DNA of 64,000 bases from Malachius bipustulatus. Taxonomy: Eukaryota; Arthropoda; Insecta; Coleoptera; Melyridae. The stretch spans positions 40,208,012-40,272,011 of the forward strand of contig OU342630.1 of NCBI GenBank assembly GCA_910589415.1, written 5' to 3'. The notes under the pieces were generated by a model. It did not search any database, was not told the DNA's origin, and saw only the letters and a list, made by a program, of their open reading frames with translations. Below, piece after piece: positions 1 through 14,500 of the stretch. Position numbers and translations under genes: made by a program. Positions within the stretch are counted from its first letter, which is position 1; each line of letters opens with the position of its first letter.

Positions 1-468
1 TTGATATGCCACTGTCATATGGGACACTCTGTATACTCCAAAATAATTTTAAATTATGGCCATTGTGATCCTGTACTTGAATTTTCAAAAAGTTTTTTGA
101 AAAAGTCCATCGTTTGGCCTACAGAGACCGCTTCGAATAAGCTGGGACACCCTGTATATAAATTGTGTTTCTGAAATAGAACTAAACAACAATGATGTCT
201 GATTACTGGCAGTATTTTTATAGGTGTTTATTTGGCCTGAATTAACACAGATGTCCACAAAATTCATTAGTTACGACTAAAAATAATAATTGAAGAAAAA
301 ACTGTGAATAGAATTATAACTCTATCCAACGGGGCGACCTTAGGGATTTTCCCTTCTTACCATACCAGTAAGGTATTTTCAATTTCGGTGATCTATTAGA
401 ATGTGCCGCTGAGATGAAATAAGCACATTTCTATGTTCAAATAAAGTCCCTACAAATAGTTAGGTATA
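1..468. other. Non-coding flank with remnants of a TA-flanked inverted-repeat element
   Basis: No gene is visible. Two decayed terminal motifs resembling GGGACACCCTGTATA lie near 21-36 and 143-160, of the kind seen on many small DNA elements in this window. The missing 5' exons of the IFT88 gene that starts within the window were looked for here and not found; they probably lie to the left of the window. Confidence 0.35.
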
Positions 469-1792
469 CAGGATGTCCGGAAATTATGTGCAAAAAATTA
501 AGGGAGTGATTCTACTTGATAAAATATTGCCAAAAGTATCTATAATTTTTTTTTTGAAAACTCACAAATAAGAAGTTATAAGGCTTCAAAGTTGATTTTT
601 TTAAATCGATATTTTTTTATAACTTTTTTCTAGTGTACAGATTTTCCTAAAATTTGACACACTTGCCACTGATGTTACTTTACATCCTTGGTCCAAATTA
701 GACTTGAATCCCTAGAAATCAAGAAGCCTTAACTGCCCTTGACCTTCAAAAAAGGCCTATAACTTTTTCGTAATATTTTTTTCGGAGTTTTGAAGATGCA
801 CATTTGAAGAACATGAAAAAATATTCGGAAAAGGTCCTCTTTGTCTGTCACGATAAAATGACCTGTTTCCGAGAAAAACTGTTTAAAAAAAGATCAACAA
901 GTTTATTCACTAAGATAATCGTTCTGTTATAATGAATTACTGATAACTTCCATAACAACAAATACCGGGTGATTTTTAATGATTGAACATTTTTTAAGTG
1001 AGTTGGTATTACTGAGTTACTAAATTAATAAAAAAAAAACATTAATGTTACACTGTTTATTTTGAATTTTCAAATTTGTTAGCTTGTCAGAAAGCCAGCA
1101 GCTTGAATAATTAAATCCACCAATCAAACTAAGAATTTCAAATAACTTGCAAAAAGAACCAAACGCGGGCACCATTTGATGGTTAAAAAAAAATTCATCT
1201 TGTCTTATCAATTCAACAAGATACTTGAATCAAATTGCTATCTGTCAAAATTAAATCCAAACAAATGTCTTGTGTCCTAGGCAACCCTGCAGCTATTTCC
1301 AAAGCATGCTTTGGTATTGTTGCAGAATGATAATAATTTATCAATTTTAGTGCAAGCAAATTTTTAAAACAGTTTTACTCGGAAACAGGTCATTTTATCG
1401 CGATAGACAAAGGACCTTTTCCGAATATTTATTCATGTTCTTCAATTATTGTGCGTCTTCAAAACTCAGAAAAAATATTACGAAAAAAGTTATAGGCCTT
1501 TTTTGAAGGTCAAGGGCAGTTAAGGCTTCTTGATTTCGAGGGATTCAAGTCTAATTTGGACCAAGGATGTAAAGCAAATAACATCAGTGACAAGTGTCTC
1601 AAATTTTAGGAAAATCTGTAAACTAGAAAAAAAGTTATAAAAAAATATTGATTAAAAAAAATCAACTTTGAAGGTCAACTTATAACTTTCTTATTTGTGA
1701 GTTTTCGAAAAAAAATTATAGATACTTTTGGCAATATTTTATCAAGTAGAATCACCCCCTTAATTTTTTGCGCATAATTTCCGGACACCCTG
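469..1792. mobile_element. Palindromic MITE with arms of about 420 bp, TA target site
   Basis: The element begins CAGGATGTCCGG directly after TA and ends CCGGACACCCTG directly before TA. The left arm (469 to about 888) is repeated in inverted order on the right (about 1366-1792), diverged by scattered substitutions. The 480-bp centre has no credible reading frame. Length 1324 bp. The TA site and CAGG terminus fit a non-autonomous Tc1/mariner-type element; no transposase is present to confirm this. It lies upstream of the first recognisable IFT88 exon. Confidence 0.75.
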
Positions 1793-2313
1793 TATAATCT
1801 TGGCTTGAGAAAAAATGTAAGCAAGTAGCTTCTACCAAGAAAAGTTTCTTTAATCAACAGACACAAACACAACAAAAAAACCAGCGACCAGAAATTTCCA
1901 AAATAATCAATATCAACAGGAAAAAATCATAATCAAACATGATTGAACCTATAGCAGCCGATCAAGAACCAATAAGTTGTTCAAAGTTCTTCTGATCTCT
2001 GGCTAAAGCAACAGTTAAGTCAAAAATATATTAATTTTATTCTTAACTAACTATTTTTATTTTCCAAAAGTATGGTTAAATGTACTTCAAAAGGAAATGA
2101 ACGTTATTATTATTATTATTATATGGAACAAAAGTTTGGGAAAAATGTCGAAATAGATTAAACAACAAGCCAACTTATACCCAGTTCCAAAATTTCATTG
2201 ACACCGAGAACCATGAACATTTAAATCAAAGCATCATGAAAAATCCCATCTATTATAATAGTTCAAACAGACATCTAAATTTTATTAGAAAAAACTGAAA
2301 CAGTTTCATTTCT

Positions 2314-2455
2314 TATTGCGGGTATTATAAAGGCTCATTAAGTTAACGGGCAGATTTCTGTGGCCATTTCTGAAAGTCATTTGACATATTAGCTTCAAAA
2401 ACGAGCACAGAAATCTGCCTGTTGGCCTAATGAGCCTTTATAATATTGGCTGTTA
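2314..2455. mobile_element. Small MITE, copy 1 of 2
   Basis: A 142-bp hairpin-like element with outer sequence near TAACAGC and inner arm TATAAAGGCTCATTA, followed by a second arm motif ACGGGCAGATTTCTG. A second copy of the same element is at 30229-30440. No coding capacity. It sits about 50 bp upstream of the first IFT88 exon in the window. Confidence 0.6.
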
Positions 2456-2507
2456 GTCTTTCATTCTGCCTGCAATTCATTTTATCTGTTCAAACTTTTC
2501 TTAATAG

Positions 2508-5500
2508 GTGAATCTATATTATACAGGCACAGCTGCTGAAATCGTTAATAGACCAATGACAGCAGTTCGAGGAGCCGGGTACACGTCTCATGGGAAACAA
2601 TTTGATCCTTTAAATCAAGCTGCAAATATGACACCACCTCTTGAATTACAAATTGATGACTCGTGAGTATTGAAGAAAAGTACTAAAGGTACTTTTTTCA
2701 ACATATCATATCAACGCTTATTAAATTTATTAAAAAGTTAAAACTATAACTACACAGCACAACCAAGTTTCTTTTTCACATCTAGAAGTCTTCCGTAATT
2801 TTTTAACGGATACTGTCACACCATTTTTAATCAACTTCTACACATTTCCATATTGTATAATATTGTATTCCAACTTTATTCGAACCGCGGTTGGCCATGA
2901 AAAATCAGCTGATTTCGCCTGGTATAATTTATTTATTTATTTTTTATTTATTTATTTAAGTATTTACATTTACGGGCAAGCCCAAATAATGTATTTACAG
3001 TTACACAACACTTATATTGGAATTAACTAATAATTAACTCACTTTACTTATTAACAAATCGAGCACCCTGTCATTGATTGCTAAGGAAAGTTTTCAGTGC
3101 CCTTAAGGAGCTGAAAAATATGTCCAAGCCAGGATAGCGAGTCATAAAGTCGTTAGTATGGTTGATCATATCTGTTATTGGAGAGAATAGGCCATAATTA
3201 GTTTTGTGTGGTGGTGGAGCAAATAGGGCAGCTGATCTTGTGGGGTATATAGGATATACAGGGTGGGCCATCGAAAAGGTAACAAGCCTAATAATTTGGA
3301 AAGTGAAGATTTATGCGAAAAACGCCGAAACAGGTCGATTTTGTTATCGAGGGGGACATATTTTTGTGACAAATTTAACTACCCAAGTTCACCCCCTTGG
3401 CAGGGGTAGCGACCCCTTTGCTTATCATCATAGGGAACAGCTATCGAGTGATACATCATGTGAAAGCTACTTAAATTCTCTTTACAACGATATCCAACAT
3501 TCTGGGTTTTGCTTACATACAGGGTGGCCCAACGAAAACGTAACTCGCCTTAATAACTTGGAAACTGAAGATGGACGCGAAAAACGCCGAAACAGGTCGA
3601 TTTTGTTATCAAAGTAGGCATATAGTTTCGTAACAAATTTAACTACCCAAGTTCACCCCCTTGACAGGGGTAGCTACCCCTTTGCTTATCATCATAGGGA
3701 ACAGCTATCGAGTGATACATCATTTGAAAGCTCCTTGAATTCTCTTTACAACAATATGCAACATTTTGGGTTTCGCTTACATACAGGTGACCTACATACA
3801 CGTGATTAAGGCGAGGGACGTTTTCGTTGGGCTACCCTGTATGTAAGCGAAAGTAATACATCATTTGAAAGCTACTTGAATTCTCTTTACAACGATATCC
3901 AATATTTTGGGTTTCGCTTACATACAGGGTGGCCTACATACAAGTGATTAAAGCGAGTTACGTTTTTGTTGGGCAACCCTGTATGTAAGCGAAACCCAAA
4001 ATATTGGATATCGTTGTAAAGAGAATTCAAGTATCTTTCAAATGATGTATCACTCGATATCTATTCCCTATGATGATAAGCAATGGGGTAGCTACCCCTG
4101 CCAAGGGGGTCAACTTGGGTAGTTAAATTTGTCACGAAAATATGCCAAGTTTGATAACAAAATCGACCTGTTTCGGTGTTTTTCGCGTACATCTTCAGTT
4201 TCCAAGTTCTTAGGGCGAGTTACGTTTTCGTTGGGCCAGCCTGTATGTAAGTGAAACCCAAAATGTTGGATATCGTTGTAAAAAGAATTTAAGTAGCTTT
4301 CAAATGATGTATCACTCAATAGCTGTTCCCTATGATGATAAGCAAAGGGGTAGCTACCCCTGCCAAGGGGGTGAACTTGGGTAATAAAATTTGTCACGAA
4401 AATATGTCCCCCTCGATAACAAAATCGACCTGTTTCGGCGTTTTTCGCATACATCTTCACTTTCCAAACTACATATTAGGCGTGTTACCTTTTCGATGGG
4501 CCACCCTGTATGTAAGTGAAACCCAAAATGTTGGATATCGTTGTAAAAAGAATTTAAGTAGCTTTCAAATTATGTACCCTGTATATAGGGTATACACCGT
4601 GTTTTATATTAAGTCGGCACTATTGCTAACTTCGTTATTATTTAACCTAGAAAGTCGGTTAAATTAGCAAACTAGTAGTATTTTTGCCGCTGAATAAAAT
4701 AGCGAAAGCAGAAAAACAATTGAACATCGCGTTTTCGAGATATTTTAAAAAATGTAATTTTATTCAGGAGAAAAAATACTACTAGTTTGCTAATTTAACC
4801 GACTTTCTAGGTTAAATAATAACGAAGTTAGCAATAGTGCCGACTTAATATAAAACACGGTGTATAATATAATCTTAAAGTTTTAGTCAATAAGCTATGA
4901 AAATGGAATTTTGACAGTGGATGTCAGCTAGGCTATCTCTTTTTAACTTTTTTTTTACCGATTTGATCTGTGGAAGTTGTCAATTTTTCATAAATTTATT
5001 TATTCAAAATGTGAAATAATTACTATACGGGAAAATGCCAGAAAATTTACCAAAGAAACTGAAATTGAGCCGAATAAAAGGCATATTATTATAATTTTTC
5101 AAGCTGTATAACATGACAGCATGAAAACAACCCCCACTTCAACATCCCCCAAGTTACAGCCCCCACCCTTAAAAAAATTAATAGCACCCTGTATATTTTT
5201 TTGTATATTCAAAACCAGTATTCGATTGTCTATTCAGATGATTTTTCAGATTCAAAATTGGTTGAGAAATAACCAAGAAAAAGTTCATCAAGGTGGTCAT
5301 GATTTTATCTTTTTATCTTTTTAATTTTATCTTAACTTTCTCTGGATGACTTTTGCTGTCAAAATTTATCAATATTTTTTAGTCATAGTTTTTAACAGGC
5401 AGGTGATAGTTATTATTATAATTAAAGTTCAAACAATTTATTTAATTATTCTGATTTATTGGGAAATTTTAAAAAATAAAACAAGAGACAAAGCACTTAT

Positions 5501-8500
5501 CGTGAACCTTTATGATGACTTTATCATGACTGTGACCTGCTAATTAAAAACTACGCCTACATAAACTGGGGATATACAGAGAAGAACCAGTTTGTAGACT
5601 CTGCAATGAAGAAGACGAGACAGCTTCTCATGTGATATTCGAGTGTCCAGCACTCGCAAGAACGCGCTATGTGGTCCTGGGACCAATCAGTCCCGGGAGC
5701 CATCTGGCGGAAAAAACCTTGGTTAGCGTACTGCTGAACCTTGTCAAAGGAACGGAGCTCTTCTAATCAAGGAAAATCTAAATGTGAGAAATACAATAAG
5801 CCCGCTGGCTTCAGTGTTTGGGACCATATAAACCATCTCTCACATTTAGTTATAATACCAAATACCAAAAATTAAAAACTATGACCAAAATATTGATAAA
5901 TTTTGACAGCTAAAGTCATTCAGAGAAAGTTCAGAGTCATGAGAAAGTCATGACCACCTTGATGAACCTTTTCTTCGAATCCTGGTTCGAATACCAGAAT
6001 CGAATACTGGTTTTGAATATACAAAAATATATACAGGGTGCTAGTCATTTTTTTAAGGGTGGGGGCGGTAACTTAAGGGATGTTGGAGTGGGTTGTTTTC
6101 ATGCTGTCATGTTATACAGCTTGAAAATTATAATAATATGCCTTTTATTCGGCTCGATTATCTCAACCTGTATATGAGATATGGCCTGGTAAATTAAGTC
6201 TGGGACACCCGGTATTGCAGTCTGCCTGCAGCAATATTGCACAGCTTATGGAGACATTTATTATTGGGGTAAGTAGGTATCCATGAGATAATTATTATTA
6301 CTGTATGGAAATTCTTTGATTAAGTATGAATGTATGTGTCTGATTCGTAATATATGGCGTGACAAAAAAAAAAAAAACACTTTATACCGGGTATCCCAGA
6401 TAATAGTAACTACATGGGAATTTCGGAAACGGCAAGAGATACAAGGTCGGTTGAATTAGAGAAAAGTTGCACAATTTGATGCTTAATAAAAAAAAATTTT
6501 TTTTTATATTTTCAGTCGTTGCTGAAATATCCTGAAAAAACTGAAAAATCAAAATTTCTTATTTTACCTATATCTTTTTTATATAAGTCGTCAAAAGCTT
6601 TCCGTTTGACATTACAAAAATTTTCAAAGCCAACTAGATCCCAAAGTTTTCATAGCCAACTTTTGTTTTTCTTATGACCGCCATATAGTTTTTCTATGTC
6701 ATTTGGTATGAAAAAAATAATGGAAACCAAAAACTAATACTTAAACTTCAAAAAATAAATTTCAAAAATATTTACTCTTCTTTTTCCTTAAAAAAAGAGA
6801 ACTTTTTAGATAGAATATCATAGAGAAATTAAAAAACCATGAGGCAAGCAGTATGACTTCATATTGTATTCATATTTTTTTGTTTTTAAAAATTTTTGAA
6901 GTTTATTATTTTTTGGTTTCCATTTCATACAGAATGACATAGAAAAACAAAATGGCGGCCATAAGAAAAACAAAAGTTGGCTATGAAAACTTTAGAATCT
7001 AGTTGGTTTTGAAAATTTTTGTAATGTCAAACGGATAGTCAAAAAAATTTATTAAAATAAGAAATTTTGATTTTTCAGTTTTTTCAGGATATTTCACCAA
7101 CGACTGAAAATATTAAAAAAAAAAATCAAATTCTTATTAAGCATCAAATTGTGCAACTTTTCTCTAATTTAACCGACCCTGTATCTCTTGCCGTTTCCGA
7201 AATCCCCATGTAGTTACTATTATCTGGGACACCCAGTATAACTATAGGTACTTAATGCTCATAGAAATAAATTATAACTGGAACTTATTACGGGGACGTT
7301 CAGGTGTATTTATTATAATCTAATGGTAGGTAGGTACTTCACTATTAGAAGTAGACAACGTGTTCGAAACAAATACTACAGACGAGAAAGGATGCACTAG
7401 AAACAGATATGACAGGAAATGCTTCGAATTCGAAACATTATTGGGAGTGATCAAGGAAGACTTATACATACCGAAAAAATATAATATGATATTATTTAGA
7501 GATATAAATTAGTTGCATGTTTTTTAAATACGTTTAGCTCAGACATTATCACAAACACTCATACATAACCTAGAACCTTTACACTTGTCAATGTGCTGTC
7601 AAATTTATGATACGGGGTTGATCATTCTCATATACCATAGCCAACTCGATCCGAATAGAGTTGGAATATACTATTTTAAGCATTTTAACACTCCATTTAC
7701 TTGCTTTAAAAATAATTACCATTTATGATTCTAAAGTAGATGTTAAAAATTCTATTACATTTAGGCCAGAAGCGAAAATTCGCCAGCAAGAGTATAAAAT
7801 AATGCAACTTGTAGAGGAATCTTGTGAAGCAAATAACGAAGGTGATAACCGAAAAGCACTGACAAAGGCAAAAGAAGCTTCTAATAAAGAAAGAAGTCTG
7901 ATACGTATGCAAGAACAAGCTGGCCTAGGAGATCATCATAACATGGAATTGACTTACACTGTAATTATTACCTGATAATAATTTATTATCCATTTATTAA
8001 GGATTAGTTTTTTTTTTAATTCCCATGGAAGCTCTTTCCAATAAATCATCCTGAAATAATGTATTTTTATAAAAAATTTTAGTAACCTTCATTATTTACA
8101 GGTATTATTTAATTTGGCTAATCAATATGCAGCTAACGACCTCTACAGTGAAGCACTGAATACCTATCAAATGATAACCAAAAACAGAATGTTTTCAAAT
8201 GCATACCGACTCAAAATTAATATGGGAAATATTTATTATAAGCAAGGACAATATCAAATGGCAGTAAAATTATTTCGAATGGCTTTAGACCAAGTACCAT
8301 CCACCCAAAAAAATTTAAGGTGAAGACGAAAGAAAATTTTGTAACATAATGTAACACTGAAAGATCTATTTTTAGGATCAAGATTATGCACAATATCGCA
8401 ATGGTGTTTATTAAAATGGGACAATGGGAAGAAGCAGTTTCAAATCTGGAATTCATAATGAACGAACAGGCTTACCATAAAGCAGGTTTGCATTTGTTGG

Positions 8501-11500
8501 TATGTTGCCGAGCCTTGGAAGATCGAGACAGAATGAAAACTGCGTTCTCTATGCTACTTTCTGTTCCTTTAGATACCGAAGATGAAGAGAAATATAACTT
8601 AGAACAGGTAATAGATAGTAGGTAAATTATAATACACTGTAATCTGTACAAATAATACACAAATGTCTGTGCAAAAACAAAAGCGCCAAATTATGAAATA
8701 TTTGGTTCAATATTTAATCCTTAAAATGAATTCCTGAATAGAGTAAATATACAGGATGAGTGACTTTTCAATTGTTCAGCTTGTATCAACTACTGGAATA
8801 GTAAAGATATAAAAAAATACTTTAATTTAGAGAATTGTCGAACAAAATTTGATCTACACAATTGATTTTTGATTTGTTTTTTTTAATGTATTTTTGACAT
8901 TTTGGATTGTAAGTAATTTTTTTCTTCACAATGATGCATTAAAATTGGGGTTTCTACATGATGGTCCTCTTTAAGAGTGCACAAGTTATTAATTCTTTAA
9001 ATAATGAATTTAGTAAAAATAGTCAAATTTCTTACTGTGCAATTTCTTGAAAACAGTTTTTTATATTATTACATATTACTATTGTTGTTCTCAAAATTCT
9101 CAGGAACCTCAAAAATTCAATTTCTGCTGAATTTAATTCATTTATTTCATACTAATACATTATAACTAGATAAACCCTTGGTTACCGTAACTATAAACAT
9201 ATTCCTAGCTCCCTTGGGAGTTATACTGGGCAGTTATTATTCCTTAACTCCCTCTAATGAATTAACAAAAATATTTCAACATCATTTGTTGTTTAATTCT
9301 GGTAACCAACAATATTTGGATTTCATATGTCATTTTCTATAAACTTTTCAGTTGATATATCCATAGTAATATCATGCTTACTCAATTATTAAAAACATTC
9401 GTTTAATTTTAAAAACCAACAGATTTGGTTTTTATATTTCATTTTGTATGAAATAAAATTATTTATCTATCACGTGAGTTATTGGATGTTAATAACCTCG
9501 GGCAACTTAACAATCCCTCGGGACTTACGTCCCTCGGAATTGCAATATGTTGCCCTCTGTAATTAACATCCTCATAACTCCCTTGATACATAATAAATAA
9601 CTATAATATGCTACCTAGTTATTTTTGTAAATATTTAAAGGAAATAAATTTTATTAACAATTTATTACTTAATACTTGGTACTGCTTAACATCAAAATGG
9701 TATTTATTATAATGTATTAGAATTGTTTTGTAAAGAGGAAATGATTTAAAATACAATTCTGTAAAAAATACAGGGTGTTACCTACATTTAAGAAAACAAA
9801 TTTGGATTATTCTACCTCAAAACGGACAGGCCATGGAGAAAAGTGTACACCACTGTGTAGAACAAATTTAGTTTGCCATTTTTTAAATTATAATTTGTAT
9901 CTTTCATATTTCAGTAAATACGCGCCGGACAATGAAAAAACAATTACTCTGTATACATAGCAAGCACACTAGCTTGATGGCATTTTATAGTATTACATCT
10001 TATATCCAGTATGTCTAGAAAACACATGTGAAATTAAAAAAGGTCTACCTACATAAAAGAATATTTTAGGTCTAAAGATTGCTCCTTACTCCATCTTTCA
10101 TCCTCAGTGAAGGTCTTTGTTTCTATCCTACGAAGAAGGGCCAAAATGTAGGGGGGGGGGGACGAAGGACCAGGCTAAATGCTAAAATTCACAGGAGTAC
10201 ATGAATGTTGAATAAATTAATAATTAATTTACTGACCTTGTGTGACTGTCCGACAAATAATGTGGGGCACTTGTTTGAATCACGAGTTGTTATTATTAAT
10301 TAGTTTTAATTCACTTCACTAGTAAGTTACGGCGATAAAATACTCGCTCGTTTTCCCGCTCCCTTCGAGTAAGGGACTACGTACCAGCACCAACCTCTAT
10401 AAGGTACGAACGGCACGCTCTCACTTATCTCAATCGACTCACTGCTATTGCTCGACTCCGGTGGTCAGGTGGATCTTGTTTTTTTTTTTCATCCCCGATG
10501 TGCAAGGAACGGAACAGGGTAGGGATGCTATATTGTCTTTGAACATAGGAGTCCAGTGGATCGACAAGGACAAAACAGTCTTCCTTTCTTCAACGCAGGT
10601 CTCATTATGATTTCTTATGCGTATTATATTGCTGACCTCACCACATGTTATGTTGCATCAGACTAGCAAGCAGGATTTTCTTTTGATGTAAAAGTTTAAG
10701 CATCAATTTTCCAATATCAACATTATTGTACAACTTTTAGCCAAACAACTTACTGATCTATTCTATTTTATAATCAAGGACAACCCAGAAGACACTATGA
10801 TTGCTGCTGCGATAAAAAATGATACCTTACATCAGTATGAAGAAGCTAAACGTAAAGAAGCAGACTATTGCATCTTAACAGCTGCCAAACTAATCGCGTC
10901 CCTCATTGAAGATACATTCAGTGCAGGTAGGTGATGCACGAAAGTACTGACGATTATTTTTCTGTCGTAAATCCTTAACATTTGTAGACGTATACACAAA
11001 AATCCCGTAGTCACAATCTCTTGTATTTTACAGGTTATGATTGGTGTGTCCATACAATAAAAAATTCCGAATATGCTCGACTGGCATCAGATTTGGAAAT
11101 AAATAAAGCGGTTATGTTTTTAAAACAAAAGCAATTACCCGAAGCTATTGAAACTTTAAAAGCATTTGAGAAAGATTCAGATATCGCAATAAATGCAGCT
11201 GTGAATTTAAGTTTTATCTATTACTTGGTAAGACGTTACGAAAACAGAAGAACTTTGTTGCTTAGTAAGTTCAAAACCTATGGTTTCGGATCTTTCCAGC
11301 CATTGTTGTGTGCTTTCAACTTAAACTGGAATTTTTTAAAGATATTCACTTATATTGCAGCCTCAACTCGCATTAATTATAAACATGTTAATGAATTTTA
11401 CTTGAAGCAAACTTCAATCAATCTAAATTTTATTCACTTTCTGTCACTATTCAATTTAACAAAGTTCTACTGTAACATGATCTGAAGAGAGTTAGTTACA

Positions 11501-14500
11501 TTTTTAAAAACAACATTTGCAGCAAGGTGATTTCCAAAATGCAACTCAATATAGCGAACTTGTAAAAACTTCAAAAACGCAAAGTTCTGATGGATATGTA
11601 AATTTAGGTGCTTGTATGATGACGAAAGGCAAGCTTGATGAAGCAATCAACTGTTTCCGAAGCGCATTAGAAATTGATCCCACACATTTTGAAGCGATCT
11701 ATAATCTAGGTAACTCTCTCCGTAATAAAAAATTTCAAGTTTGTACTTTTGACTCTCCTTTGAAGGATTAGTTTTGAAGAAACAAGGTCAATACCAAGAA
11801 GCACTTCAATGTTTCCAGAGATTCTCGGGATCTTTGGCACTGCTACCAGCGGTAGTGTATCAGGTAGCTCATCTGCTAGAACTGATTGGAGACCACGAAG
11901 CAGCAGCCGATACTTACCAGCAACTAATAGGTCTTTCACCATCAGACTCTAACGTTCTTCAGAAATTAGGAGAACTCTATGATCACGAGGGAGATAAGCA
12001 ACAAGCTTTCCATTATCATCTTGATGTAAGCAAAAAGTTTATTCATATGCATGAGGTGTGATTTAATTTACAAGTTTTCTCCAAGTTTTCATTCCAACAT
12101 TTTTAATTCCGGGAATTAGCTTTATAAATTTCGATTGAATGTCTTCTTGAATTCAATTTTTGGAGAGCTGTTCAAGGTTTTTACAAAACTTGGCAGTTGA
12201 CCCTGATTTGATCTTGTTCCATGACTGAATCAGCCAATAGAAGGCTTTCCATAGTTCAGTTTTTTTTTAATTTTTAACGTTCATGCTTCATGTAATTGAT
12301 TTTTTATTCATCATATTCCAGTCGCATAGATATTATCCAGCAAATCTCTCCGTGATTGATTGGTTGGGATCATATTACATAGAGATGCAGTTTATCGAGA
12401 AAGCCCTTGTATATTTCGAGAAGGCAGCAATAATCCAACCTAATGAGCCAAAATGGAATATGATGGTAGCAGCCTGTCACAGAAGAAGTGGTAACATGCA
12501 CAAGGCACTAACTCTCTATCAAGAGATTCATAAGCAGTTCCCGGAAAACACCGAGTGCTTACGCTTTCTGGCCAGGTTGTGCAGCGACCTTGGGATGAGA
12601 GAGGCTCAAGATTATGTCTTTGAGCTAAAGAAGCTTGAAAAAACCAAGGAAGTTAGGGAGCGGGTCAACAGTAGTAGACCAGGTGAGATAAATAAGAATT
12701 ATATAACTCAAAAAAGTGATCAATATTTAGTCCAGTCATTTGGTAGTTTTACCTGGAAAGTTTTCCGGGAGTTTTGAAAATTGGTGATTTTATAGATTTC
12801 GACGTGCTCTTTTCGAATTTCTACTTTGCCACCTCGTATCTTTGCCGCTCGCGCCGCCATATTGAAAAAATGGCGTCCAAAAACAGTTTTTTAACAATAT
12901 CTTCTTTCCGACTCATTTTACGATGAAAATATTAATGTAATAAATTAAACTAGAGATTTATGTAGTAACCTTTATTTTTGTAGAATCAATAGTTTTTGCG
13001 TACGAGCGCCGCAAAGTCCACTCAAACATGCGTTTTGGCTAAATAAATTATTTATACACCACCATGAGTAATTGGCGCGTTTTAATAGACCTTTCTCCCA
13101 CGACAGCCGCAATGGGATCATCAGCTTCGTTGTAATCCTTTTGTTTCTCGATTTCGTCATGTTTGCTCGAAAATAGTCTCTGTTTCTTCTTCTTCATCGC
13201 TATCTTCCAGTGTAATTTTCGAATTATCACACGTACCATAGCAATTCGTGCATATAACGGAGCACTTTAATCCAGCCTTTCTGCATCCACGCAGGCTCCC
13301 CGACATCCCTTTTTCCATTTCCATAGCCCTGCATTTTTTTCAACTCCATCCCACTGCAGCTGAACCTGGTGATAGGCTCGGAACTAATGTTGTCGTGCTG
13401 TTGCTTCTGTAGGTGGCAGCGATGTAATATTAAATTTATTTTTTATGCTGATTTTGTGAAGCATGTATATCTATAGTTGTTTAGCGACATACTTTTTATG
13501 CCACTGTTACCTCGACTGTTACCATACAATGCAAGGGGGAAGCGTTCCCCAGCTTCAGCAATGATCTCTGGATCGGCATTTTGGTTTTTGAATACCTAGA
13601 CAAGCTCGTTTAAATCTCGTTTTTTCGGAGTACATTAGCACATTTTATTTTTCCTTGATTAAAGTGTGCTGATGCTGTATCACAGCCACTCAAAGCGTGC
13701 ACGAAAAATATGTCATCTGCGACTATTTTATTTATGACACTTTTTGTTGAATCTATTTGTTGCGAAATTTTTCCTTTTTTTGGTTTGAAATACAGGGTGT
13801 TATGTAATTGAATGTCAATATTTAAGGGGGTGATTTTTGGGTTCATTTTAAGAAGAAAACTTCATAAGAACATATGTCCTAAGAGTCTTAACTTTTGAGA
13901 TACAGGGTGGTAAAGTTTCATTAATATAAATCATTTTTTCGTAATATCTGTAATACCGCTCTGGATATTTTAATGAAATTTCGTATACAGGTATTACGCA
14001 TCAACGGGCATTTTTTCATGTACCACGTTTCATTTTATTTCCATTAGTAACGATGATGCACGATCGCGCAGAAGTTTACCGGCATATTTTAGCAGACATT
14101 GATGGTACTCCACTGATTTTTGTTCAAATAAAAATCATTTTTGGAATTCCCATTTATTTCCAAGCAAATTTGATCACCTGTTTTTTTTTTCAGTACGATG
14201 CACGGTTTTCGCCTAAAAAAATAAAATCTGTTTCTTTACATGGTCATAAGATTGTCGTTAAATGACAATAAAAAATATAAAAATATGCATAGGTAAAATT
14301 CTGCAAGATGTCACTAGTGGAGATAAAACGAAATGTGGTACATGAAAGAATGCCTCTTGATGAGTAATACCTGTCTATTAAATTTCATTAAAATATTCAG
14401 AGCGGTATTACAGATATTATGAAAAAATTATTTAATTTTAAAAACTTTACCACCCTGTATCTCAAAAGTTAAGACTTTTAATAGTTAGGACATACGTTCT

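Noticed and set aside
3204..4460. Two fairly long frames, one on each strand, with similar peptides
   Set aside because: They are mirror readings of the same palindromic MITE unit and include its termini; no domain and no splice signals.
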